Shown here in pieces: positions 14,381-22,208 of a DNA stretch of 49,573 nucleotides. How positions within the stretch are numbered: the first letter of the stretch is position 1; each line of letters opens with the position of its first letter. Location: contig JAJRWU010000202.1 in assembly GCA_024276655.1 (NCBI GenBank), forward strand, positions 1 through 49,573, written 5' to 3'. This DNA is from Planctomycetota bacterium (GTDB lineage: Bacteria > Planctomycetota > Planctomycetia > Pirellulales > Pirellulaceae). Both the position numbers and the translations under genes were made by a program. Below the pieces are notes generated by a model. That model saw only the letters and a list, made by a program, of their open reading frames with translations. It searched no databases and was not told the DNA's origin.

Positions 14381-15391
14381 GTGAAATACGCAAATGTTGG
14401 CCCAATAGCGGTTTATCTCCCGGAGAACGTCGAGACAAACGAGCAGCTCCAGGCGGAATGCCCCAAATGGGACATGAAACTGATCGCCTCGAAAACGGGA
14501 ATTCACCAGCGACATATCGCGGCCGCTGGCGAGTGTTCGTCGGATCTGGGCGTCAAGGCGGCTCGTAAACTGTTTGAAGAAAACAATATAGACCCGCTCT
14601 CGATCGACTTCCTGTTGGTCTGCACCCAAACCCCAGACTACCCGCTCCCGACCACCGCCTGCCTGATGCAAGACCGTTTGGGTTTGGCCAAACGCGTCGG
14701 CGCACTCGATTTCAACCTCGGCTGTTCGGGCTTTGTTTATGGGCTTTCCTTGGCCGACGGCCTGATTCGCTCCGGCGTCGCGCGGCGCATTTTATTGATT
14801 ACCGCCGAAACCTACTCAAAATTTATCCATCCTCAAGACCGCAGCCTGAGAACCATTTTCGGTGACGCCGCCGCCGCGACACTCATCGATGCGGCCGAAG
14901 AACCGACGTTGTCGGGGTTCCAATTCGGCACCGACGGCTCCGGCGCCGATACGCTCATCGTCGCCAAAGGCGGCGCCAGGCCGCTGGCCGACGCCATCAA
15001 ACCTCGCAACCGGCACCGATGGCCCAGCGACCTCTACATGGACGGCCCCAGCATCATCGACTTCGCCATCGGCGCCATTCCGCAACTCGTGGAGAGCCTG
15101 CTGACGGAAAATCAATTGACGCGCGAGGAAATCTCGCTTTTCCTGATGCATCAGGCGACCGATAAAATGCTGGTTCAACTGCGAGAGCAGTTGCATGTGG
15201 AAGCCGAGCGGTTGCCGATTCGCCTGTCGGACGTCGGCAACACGGTTTCGTGTACGCTGCCCATATTGATTGACGATTTGCGTCGCGAAAAGAAGATGAC
15301 GGCCGGCCAAACGCATTTGATGATCGGCTTCGGCGTGGGCTGGTCTTGGGCGGGCTGCGTTTGGAAAGATACGAGAATTAAAGGGGATTGA
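14381..15391 (+). CDS. fabH: 3-oxoacyl-ACP synthase III (KASIII/FabH family)
   Basis: 336 residues from a GTG at 14381 preceded by GAGGGA; this puts KYANVGPIAVYLPE at the N-terminus as in other FabH proteins. An ATG 24 bases upstream is an alternative. The catalytic triad is visible: Cys115 in LGCSGFVYG, His257 in MHQAT, Asn287 in DVGNTVS. The family condenses acetyl- or acyl-CoA with malonyl-ACP to start fatty acid synthesis, or does related decarboxylative or non-decarboxylative chemistry. Only 6 bases separate it from the DHOdehase-like gene, and no other fab gene is nearby, so a specialised role is possible. Confidence 0.85.
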   Translation: MKYANVGPIAVYLPENVETNEQLQAECPKWDMKLIASKTGIHQRHIAAAGECSSDLGVKAARKLFEENNIDPLSIDFLLVCTQTPDYPLPTTACLMQDRLGLAKRVGALDFNLGCSGFVYGLSLADGLIRSGVARRILLITAETYSKFIHPQDRSLRTIFGDAAAATLIDAAEEPTLSGFQFGTDGSGADTLIVAKGGARPLADAIKPRNRHRWPSDLYMDGPSIIDFAIGAIPQLVESLLTENQLTREEISLFLMHQATDKMLVQLREQLHVEAERLPIRLSDVGNTVSCTLPILIDDLRREKKMTAGQTHLMIGFGVGWSWAGCVWKDTRIKGD

Positions 15392-15397
15392 ATTTCC

Positions 15398-16450
15398 ATG
15401 GCCGAATCCCTGCCGCGCTACGACCGCCGCCAAACATACCAGTGGAACTACGAACAGCCGCCGCCGCCGGTCGAAATCGAAATCCCGCCGATGGCGGGTG
15501 AATGGAGTTTTTGCGGCCGCCGCGTTTCTTCGCCGCTGGGCATTGCGGCGGGTCCTTTATTGAATGGCGGGTGGTGCCTGTATTACGCCTCGCTGGGTTT
15601 CGATGTCGTGACCTACAAAACGGTGCGCGGCGTCGAGCGGGAATGTTACGCCCCGCCCAATTTGCAGCCGGTTTCTTGTGCCGACCTGCACGGCGGCGAA
15701 TCGCGTTTGCCGGCGTCGGAAACGATGCAAGGCAGTTGGGCGGTGTCGTTCGGAATGCCCTCGAAATCGCCCGACGTTTGGAGGGCCGATATTGAGCAAA
15801 CTCGCAAGCAATTGCCTGGGGAAAAGCTGCTCTCCGTTTCGGTAGTGGGAACAGTGCAGCCGGGTTGGGGCCTTGAAGACTTGGCCCAGGACTATGCGCG
15901 TTGCGCCAAGTGGGCGCTCGACGCCGGCGCCGATTGTATCGAGACCAACTTCTCCTGCCCCAACGTCGCGACCTGCGATGGCCAACTTTACCAGCAGCCG
16001 GAAGCGGCGCGCGTGGTGGCCCAGTGTGTGCGGCAGAGTATCGGCCAGACGCCCTACTTGGCGAAGATCGGCCATGTGGCGTCGGCCGACGAAGCCCGCC
16101 CGTTTTTGGAAAGCGTGCAGGAGTATGTCGACGCGCTGGCCACCACCAATAGCGTCGCCGCGACCGTGGCCGACTCCCAAGGAAATCTTATGTTCGAGCG
16201 GCAAAAACGCGGTATTTGCGGGGCCGCCACCTTGGAGGCGTCGCTTGCGCAGGTCGCGATGTTCGCCCGCCATATTCAAGACATGCAGGCCGACGTGACA
16301 CTCATCGGCGTGGGCGGCGTCGGCGCGTGGGCGCACGCGGCGCGCTACCTTGCCGCTGGAGCGGAGGCGGTGCATTTGGCCTCCGCCGCGATGGTGAATC
16401 CTTTGGTTGGGATCGAAATACGGCGAGATTTTTCCGCCAGCGCTGTCTGA
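15398..16450 (+). CDS. Dihydroorotate-dehydrogenase-like FMN oxidoreductase
   Basis: 350 residues with the TIM-barrel pattern of the DHOdehase family. SSPLGIAAGPLLNG is at 44-57, FDVVTYKTVRG at 68-78, and ETNFSCPNV at 182-190 with Cys187 at the position of the catalytic Cys in class 1 enzymes. LIGVGGVGAWAHAARYLAAGAEAVHL forms the C-terminal phosphate-binding strand and helix. It differs from canonical PyrD in its extra N-terminal 40 residues and in the substrate-facing segments. It follows fabH with a 6-base gap and lies far from pyrE, so I would not assume a pyrimidine role. Confidence 0.7.
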   Translation: MAESLPRYDRRQTYQWNYEQPPPPVEIEIPPMAGEWSFCGRRVSSPLGIAAGPLLNGGWCLYYASLGFDVVTYKTVRGVERECYAPPNLQPVSCADLHGGESRLPASETMQGSWAVSFGMPSKSPDVWRADIEQTRKQLPGEKLLSVSVVGTVQPGWGLEDLAQDYARCAKWALDAGADCIETNFSCPNVATCDGQLYQQPEAARVVAQCVRQSIGQTPYLAKIGHVASADEARPFLESVQEYVDALATTNSVAATVADSQGNLMFERQKRGICGAATLEASLAQVAMFARHIQDMQADVTLIGVGGVGAWAHAARYLAAGAEAVHLASAAMVNPLVGIEIRRDFSASAV

Positions 16451-16491
16451 CGGAACGGCCCGTTGGCGTCTATCCCTGGCTGTGTCTACTA

Positions 16492-17052
16492 CTAGCTCTG
16501 GTGAGGCTTTTTACGCCCGCGAGGATTCTTGATCACGAACGACGCCAGCAAGGATACGATGCCCATCACAAGCACGCCGTAGAAAATGCGTCGGAATAAA
16601 AACAGCCGTTGTTCGAGATGCTGATGCACCAGATAAACCGGCCTTCCAGGACGGCTCAATCCCTCTTCGATGATCTCTTTATGCCAGACATCGAGGTTTT
16701 TTTCGGGTGTGTTGGTATCGATTTCAGCCAAAAAATGTTTTAGAAATTCCGGATTGAGCACCGGTTCCTGGGGGTGTAGACCGCCCAGATAAAGAGACAC
16801 CATGGCTAAACAGACCGCAGAAACGCCGATCAACCCCGCGCCCAGACCAAATGCCGCGCCTTGCAGCGGATTCCACGTCCCACCAGCCGACCGCTTTTTT
16901 TTCGATTCCTCCGGGGCGACTTCCAAGTTTTTTAGATCGCGAAACGCTGGCGCGTGCAATGAAGCGCCGCAGGAACACGGGAGCGACTGCCCTGCCTGCG
17001 ATGCCGTCAGGCGGTGTTTTTGGCCACATTCGCAGGGAAGCAGGTACTGCAT
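16492..17052 (-). CDS. Membrane protein with N-terminal Cys-pair motifs
   Basis: 186 residues. The head CECGQKHRL..GQSLPCSCGASLHAP holds two CxC-G pairs, a zinc-ribbon-like pattern common at the start of planctomycete proteins. Two membrane segments follow (AAFGLGAGLIGVSAVCLAMVS at about 65-86 and IFYGVLVMGIVSLLASFVI near 156-174) around a soluble loop of about 65 residues. The C-terminus is basic. No enzymatic motif is visible, and I do not recognise a named family. It converges with the DHOdehase-like gene. Confidence 0.6.
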   Translation of the reverse strand: MQYLLPCECGQKHRLTASQAGQSLPCSCGASLHAPAFRDLKNLEVAPEESKKKRSAGGTWNPLQGAAFGLGAGLIGVSAVCLAMVSLYLGGLHPQEPVLNPEFLKHFLAEIDTNTPEKNLDVWHKEIIEEGLSRPGRPVYLVHQHLEQRLFLFRRIFYGVLVMGIVSLLASFVIKNPRGRKKPHQS

Positions 17053-17199
17053 GGGAAAGCGATCAAGGAAAGAGGATAAAAATTGTGGTGACGTCGGGCG
17101 GGCGGCATTCCTTCGGTACTACGCGGAATGCCAGCGTTCCGTTCGCTGCAGCGTCTGGTTTTTAACGCCTTTTCCGCAAGGTTTCCCCGGAATTCGCCA

Positions 17200-17994
17200 T
17201 CAACCAGGGGCGGCTGAGCCGCGAGAAGCCCACCAAGGCAGGCTAATGCCGCCATCAACCAGTAAGGTGGCGCCGGTCATGTAGGGCTGCGAATCGCTCG
17301 ATAAAAACAAGATCGCCTCGGCCATTTCTTCCGGCGTTCCCAGCCTCCCCAGCGGAATTTTCACTCCCGCTGTTTCGAGCGTTTCTTCACTGGCGAATTT
17401 GCGTTCACCGGGGGTGTCGGTCCAACCCGGTTGGATCATGTTCACCCGCACGCGGTGTTCGGCCAATTCAATGGCGGCCGTTTTGGCCATGTGCTCCAAA
17501 GCCGCCTTCGACATATTATACGCCATCGCCCTGGGCGTGGCGATGAACGCGTGGGGCGAACTCACCAACACCACCACGCCGCCTTCACCTTGCTTCACCA
17601 TCTGCTTGGCGGCGGCTCGCAAAAGATAAAACGCGCCCCACATCGTGACATCGACCGTGCGGCGAAAGCCGTCCATATCGGCTTCATAGAAGACTTCGCG
17701 GTCGCTGAAGGCCGCGTTGCTCACGGCCACGTCTAGGCGGCCAAACTCCGCTACCGCCCGTTCGACCAAGCCTTCAACCGCCTGCTGGTCGGAAACATCG
17801 CCTTGCACGGCAATCGCGCCGACGCCCAATGCCTTCGCGGCGTCCGCCACCTCTTCCGCCGCTTCCGCGTGAGAACGGTAATTGACCACCACATTCGCGC
17901 CGGCTTTGGCGTAGGCCAGCGCCGCGGCGCGCCCAATTCCCAAACTCGCGCCGGTTACGAGCACTGTTTTTCCCTGAAAATCAGCTTTCGACAT
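17200..17994 (-). CDS. Short-chain dehydrogenase/reductase (SDR)
   Basis: 264 residues, classical SDR length. The cofactor motif TGASLGIG is at 14-21; NYRS at 38-41, following the second strand, suggests NADP(H) preference. SNAA is at 92-95, the catalytic Ser145 or Ser146 lies in VLVSS, and YNMSK at 159-163 supplies Tyr159 and Lys163. The tail LLVDGGISLP is usual for the glucose-dehydrogenase/FabG-like subgroup. The substrate cannot be read from sequence. It stands alone, with 147 bases between it and the Cys-motif membrane protein upstream of which nothing is coded. Confidence 0.85.
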   Translation of the reverse strand: MSKADFQGKTVLVTGASLGIGRAAALAYAKAGANVVVNYRSHAEAAEEVADAAKALGVGAIAVQGDVSDQQAVEGLVERAVAEFGRLDVAVSNAAFSDREVFYEADMDGFRRTVDVTMWGAFYLLRAAAKQMVKQGEGGVVVLVSSPHAFIATPRAMAYNMSKAALEHMAKTAAIELAEHRVRVNMIQPGWTDTPGERKFASEETLETAGVKIPLGRLGTPEEMAEAILFLSSDSQPYMTGATLLVDGGISLPWWASRGSAAPG

Positions 17995-18329
17995 AAGGCC
18001 GTTCCACCACTATCCATCTAGAACTGTTCACTTGGATTACGAAGGAAGCGTACAAAATCGCGGCCTCCCCGGGCACGATATATACCTCCCCAAGCCGCAG
18101 CCAACAACCAGACCGGCGGCCTAAAAAAACCAACGGCCCGCCGCCTCCCCTTCCGCGAGCGCAACAATAAGCTCGAAAAGACGCTGCATCCGCTGGAGTT
18201 CAGCCCTGTGCGGTTTTCCGTGCTAGGCATCCCACGAAACATGCTGAAGCATGAACCCCAACGCCGTCCAACGCCGTGTTCTTCCTCTGGTTGGTGCGTT
18301 TCGGGAAATGCGGTAAATTGACGTCCTTA
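17995..18329. other. Intergenic region between SDR and R4 element
   Basis: No gene is seen. At 18236-18265 lies a short hairpin-bearing segment (CATGCTGAAGCATG followed by AACCCCAACG) that recurs with changes at 38319-38350 (CACGCTGAAGCGTG, AACTCCAACG), so it is a minor dispersed repeat. The rest is unremarkable. Confidence 0.45.
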
Positions 18330-18474
18330 GGCGAGCGGAAGATGGAAATTTACCGAATACAAGCACGAAGCGCAAGCGAGTGAATCAGCGAACGGTCATT
18401 CCTGCGTAGGTCGGAACCCCAAAGAAATCACGGACTCCCGCTGCACGCGGGTAAGTTATTTTCCGCCGCTCGCC
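18330..18474 (+). mobile_element. 145-bp MITE-like element (family R4), intact copy with TTA duplication
   Basis: It begins GGCGAGCGG (18330-18338), ends CCGCTCGCC (18466-18474), and is flanked by TTA on both sides (18327-18329 and 18475-18477). This is the cleanest copy and shows 9-bp terminal inverted repeats with a 3-bp target duplication. It contains the uninterrupted GGGTAAGTTATT site that is split by R5 in the copy at 9403-9669. Non-coding. Confidence 0.85.
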
Positions 18475-18553
18475 TTAAAGTAATCTGAAAAAACGTCAGG
18501 TCAGACTGTAGGAACAGCGGCGGCGCACGCACGCCCAAGAACACAAGGATTTC

Positions 18554-20659
18554 ATGAGCACCATCTCTTCGGATATCGACCAACTCTCCATCAACACGAT
18601 TCGCACCCTCTCGATGGACGGCGTGCAAAAAGCCAACAGCGGCCACCCCGGAACGCCCATGGCGCTGGCGCCGGTAACCTACGGCCTGTGGAACAATGTG
18701 CTGCGGTACGATCCTCAACAACCGCTGTGGCCCGCTCGCGACCGCTTCGTGCTTTCCTGCGGCCACGCCTCCATGCTGCTCTATTCCGTGTTGCATCTGG
18801 CGGGCGTGCGGAAGTTAAACGACCAACAACAACCGCTCGATGCGCCGTCTATCTCGCTCGACGACTTGAAAAATTTCCGCCAACTGGGCAGCCCTTGTGC
18901 GGGGCATCCTGAACACGGCGACGCAGCCGGCATCGAAACCACGACCGGTCCTCTGGGGCAAGGCGTGGCCAATAGCGTCGGTTTGGCGATGGCCGCCAAG
19001 TGGCTCTCGGCTCGTTACGACCGCCCCGCTTTCGATCTGTTTGACTACAACACCTACGCCCTCTGTAGCGATGGCGATCTAATGGAAGGCATTAGCTCCG
19101 AAGCCGCCTCGCTGGCCGCACATTTGAAACTGAGCAACCTCTGCTGGATCTATGACGATAACCGCATCACGATTGAAGGCCGCACCGATTTGGCCTTCAC
19201 CGAAGATGTCGGCCGTCGGTTTGAGGGGCACGGCTGGAATGTGCTGCATGTCGACGACGCCAACGACCTAGACGCCATTGCATCGGCATTTGAAGCGTTC
19301 AAAAACACGACCGACCGCCCCACGCTGATCGTGCTGCGGAGCATCATCGGCTTCGGTTCGCCGAACAAGGCCGATTCGTCGGGCGCACATGGTTCGCCGC
19401 TGGGGCCGGAAGAAGTCGCGTTAACGAAAAAAGCCTACGGCTGGCCGGCCGAGGATTTTCTCGTGCCGGAAGAAGTCGTCCAACATTTTGCCGCAGGCGT
19501 TGGCGCTCGCGGCCAAAAACTTTACGCCGCCTGGCAAGCCAACTTCGAAAAGTACGCAGCCGAGCATCCTGAACTAGCGGCGCAGGTGAACACGCTGCTC
19601 CAAGGCGAACTGCCCGCCGGCTGGGACGCCCATCTCCCGGAGTTCGCAGCCGACGCCAAGGGCCTCGCCACGCGCGTCAGTTCCGGAAAAGTGCTCAACG
19701 GTTTAGCGCAAGGCCTGCCCTGGCTGGTCGGTGGTTCGGCCGACTTGGCGCCCTCCACCATGACCATGCTCAACGATGTTGCCGCCGACAACCCTGCCGC
19801 TAATGACCCTGCCGCCGACGGCGCGAAAATGGGCCATTGCAGCGCCGAGAACCATGGCGGCCGCAACCTGCACTTTGGCATCCGGGAGCATGCCATGGCG
19901 GCCATTTGCAACGGCCTCGCCCTTTCAGGCCTGCGCTCCTTCGGGGCCACGTTTTTTGTCTTCACCGACTACATGCGGCCTTCGATGCGGTTGAGCGCCA
20001 TCATGCACCTGCCGGTGATGTACGTGCTCACTCACGATTCCATCGGCCTGGGAGAAGACGGACCGACCCACCAACCGGTGGAGCAATTAGCCGCCTGCCG
20101 TGCTATTCCGGGTTTGATTGTGCTGCGTCCCGGCGACGCCAACGAAGTCAAGGAAGCGTATCGCACGGTGGTCTCGCAAGGCCACCGCCCGGCGGCGATG
20201 GTGCTCACCCGCCAAGCCTTGCCGACGCTGGACCGAAAAGAATATGGCCCCGCCACCGGCCTTGCTCGCGGCGCCTATATTCTTTCCGAAGCCGCCGGCG
20301 GCGAACCGGAGGCCATCCTCATCGGCACGGGCAGCGAAACCACCATTTGCCTAGCGGCCCAAAAACTTTTGGCGGCCGACGGCGTTCGTGCGCGTGTGGT
20401 GAGTATGCCGAGTTGGGAGCTGTTTGAAGAGCAAGACCAAACCTACCGCGAAGAAATTTTACCGCCACAAATCTCGGCCCGCGTGGCCGTGGAAGCGGGC
20501 ATTGCACAAGGTTGGGACCGCTACCTCGGCCCCCAAGGCCGGTTCGTCGGCATGAGCAGCTTCGGCGCATCAGCGCCGATAGCCGTTTTGTACAAACACT
20601 TCGGCATCACGCCCGAAAACGTCGCGCAGCAAGCCAAGGAAGCGTTGGGGAAAGGGTAG
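18554..20659 (+). CDS. tkt: Transketolase
   Basis: 701 residues, full family length. The N-terminal NSGHPGTPMALAP gives the substrate-binding His, and GPLGQGVANSVG the TPP region. GDGDLMEGISSEAASLA in the form SDGDLMEG precedes the IYDDN metal site of the TPP motif. The pyrimidine-binding domain has HFGIREHAM, DSIGLGEDGPTHQPVEQLA and the C-terminal domain starts near ILIGTGSE. It transfers two-carbon ketol units in the pentose phosphate pathway. An Ala/Asp/Pro-rich 20-residue insertion lies at about 410-430. AAGGA precedes the ATG. It stands alone between long spacers. Confidence 0.95.
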   Translation: MSTISSDIDQLSINTIRTLSMDGVQKANSGHPGTPMALAPVTYGLWNNVLRYDPQQPLWPARDRFVLSCGHASMLLYSVLHLAGVRKLNDQQQPLDAPSISLDDLKNFRQLGSPCAGHPEHGDAAGIETTTGPLGQGVANSVGLAMAAKWLSARYDRPAFDLFDYNTYALCSDGDLMEGISSEAASLAAHLKLSNLCWIYDDNRITIEGRTDLAFTEDVGRRFEGHGWNVLHVDDANDLDAIASAFEAFKNTTDRPTLIVLRSIIGFGSPNKADSSGAHGSPLGPEEVALTKKAYGWPAEDFLVPEEVVQHFAAGVGARGQKLYAAWQANFEKYAAEHPELAAQVNTLLQGELPAGWDAHLPEFAADAKGLATRVSSGKVLNGLAQGLPWLVGGSADLAPSTMTMLNDVAADNPAANDPAADGAKMGHCSAENHGGRNLHFGIREHAMAAICNGLALSGLRSFGATFFVFTDYMRPSMRLSAIMHLPVMYVLTHDSIGLGEDGPTHQPVEQLAACRAIPGLIVLRPGDANEVKEAYRTVVSQGHRPAAMVLTRQALPTLDRKEYGPATGLARGAYILSEAAGGEPEAILIGTGSETTICLAAQKLLAADGVRARVVSMPSWELFEEQDQTYREEILPPQISARVAVEAGIAQGWDRYLGPQGRFVGMSSFGASAPIAVLYKHFGITPENVAQQAKEALGKG

Positions 20660-21119
20660 GCTGGTAAATAACCCGGAAGATGGCGCGAATGGGGACATTG
20701 GAATGAGTGAAGTTATTGCGGATCCCGAAGGGATCATCAGCCATTAGCCGTTGGCTGAGCGTAGCGAACACCGCCGGAGGATCGGGGCCAGCCGAAACGG
20801 AGTCTCAAGACATCTGAGGTTATCACCAACACACCCTCGCAACAAAACCCGCCGCCGCCGCTAGCAGACATTTTTACCGGCCCGGCGAAGGCGGCCCCTC
20901 GGAAACCCCGCTTTATCGAGCCTGAACAGGGCGTTTTTGGCGTTTGGCGGCGAAATTGCCCTTGTTCCTGGCCGTGAACCTTGGTAGTTTTCCCGCCGCT
21001 TAACCGCGCGGCGGCTGGGGGGAAATACAGGCTCCAGAGAACAGTAGGCCCTCAACTCGCCGGAGCGCGGACGTCAGCGACCATCACGCGATGGGTTCGT
21101 CGGTGTTTTGAAGGTAGTC
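20660..21119. other. 460-base spacer upstream of the exopolysaccharide cluster
   Basis: No gene is seen on either strand. Two small hairpins are visible: GATCCC-GAA-GGGATC at 20721-20735, 62 bases after tkt, and CCGCCGC/GCGGCGG at 20993-21014. Promoter elements for the downstream cluster probably lie here, but I cannot place a convincing one. Confidence 0.35.
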
Positions 21120-22196
21120 ATGATTTCATTGTTCGCCAAACGATCTTTGCCGCCGCGCCGCAAGGTTCTCGCTTGCCTAGCTGTGTTGTTCTTGTTGGCG
21201 CCGACGGGCTGCCGTCAGAGCGTGTTTTACCAAGCTAATAATCTTCCTCCCGACCTCATGGCGCCGCACGTGGGTAGTTTGCGGCGCGTTGATTTGTCGC
21301 AATTCGCCCGGCATGTGGGCAACAGCAAACGGCTCCGCGTGGGCGACAATATCGAAGTTTCGATTGTAACCGGCGTGAACAAGGGCTCGGTGACATCGGC
21401 CATATTGCGACTCGACGAAAACGGCATGGCCAACGTTCCCTTGATCGGCGCCGTTCGTCTTGCGGGTTTGGAGTTGGTGGAAGCGGAGCGGGCCATCAGC
21501 GAGCAAAGCATTCGTGCTGGGAAATTCGTGAACCCGAATGTGACGGTGCAACTCGACAAGCGGCGCACCAACCGGGTGACGGTCGTCGGCGCGGTGCAAG
21601 AGCCCAATACTTACGAACTTCCCGCCGGCGGCAGCGACCTGCTCGACGCCTTCGCCGCGGCTGGAGGCTTGGCGCAAAACGCCGACACGATCGTCGAAAT
21701 ACGCCACCCGCCCGAGCCGGCGCCGGTACAACCGGCGGGTTATCGGGGCGGTCCTCCGTTGATGAATCCTCCGCAAACGATGCGCATCGATTTGGCGCAC
21801 CCCGCGCCGGCCGATTACCGCCTGCGCGATGGATCCACGGTGATGGTGATGACACGTCCCAAGCGGTTCGTGCATGTGATTGGCTTGGTCAACCGTCCCG
21901 ACCAAATCGAGATACCGGCCGAACAAGATCTGCGGCTGCTCGACGCCATCTCCCAGGCGGGCGGCCGCACGTTGAGCATCGCCGACAAAGTCCACGTGAT
22001 TCGCAAGGTTCCCGACCGCGCCGAACCGGTGGTGATCGAGGTCTCGATCAAGGAGGCCAAACGCAATGGCAAAGCGAACTTCCGTTTAGCCGCTTCCGAC
22101 GTCATCAGCGTGGAGGAAACTCCCACGACATTCGTGGTTGGCACGCTCAAGGATTTTATCCGCTTCGGATTCACCAGCGCCATTCCCGGGATCTAG
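21120..22196 (+). CDS. Polysaccharide export lipoprotein (Wza-like)
   Basis: 358 residues from the ATG at 21120 (AAGG just upstream; a TTG 12 bases earlier is the alternative). The hydrophobic segment ends in a lipobox LAPTGC. A Poly_export domain follows (LRVGDNIEVSIVTG.., LDENGMANVPLIGAVRLAGL, NPNVTVQL), then two SLBB-like segments (RVTVVGAVQEPNTYELP and FVHVIGLVNRPDQIEIP) each with LLDA-x-x-x-AGG. This is the outer-membrane exit channel of Wzy-dependent polysaccharide export. It is first in a plus-strand cluster; the Wzc-like kinase follows after 12 bases. Confidence 0.9.
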   Translation: MISLFAKRSLPPRRKVLACLAVLFLLAPTGCRQSVFYQANNLPPDLMAPHVGSLRRVDLSQFARHVGNSKRLRVGDNIEVSIVTGVNKGSVTSAILRLDENGMANVPLIGAVRLAGLELVEAERAISEQSIRAGKFVNPNVTVQLDKRRTNRVTVVGAVQEPNTYELPAGGSDLLDAFAAAGGLAQNADTIVEIRHPPEPAPVQPAGYRGGPPLMNPPQTMRIDLAHPAPADYRLRDGSTVMVMTRPKRFVHVIGLVNRPDQIEIPAEQDLRLLDAISQAGGRTLSIADKVHVIRKVPDRAEPVVIEVSIKEAKRNGKANFRLAASDVISVEETPTTFVVGTLKDFIRFGFTSAIPGI

Positions 22197-22208
22197 GGCT
22201 TTTGCTCC

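Noticed and set aside
15398-16450. Annotating the gene as pyrD
   Set aside because: The family fold fits, but the N-terminal extension, divergent substrate segments and fabH neighbour make the pyrimidine role unproven.
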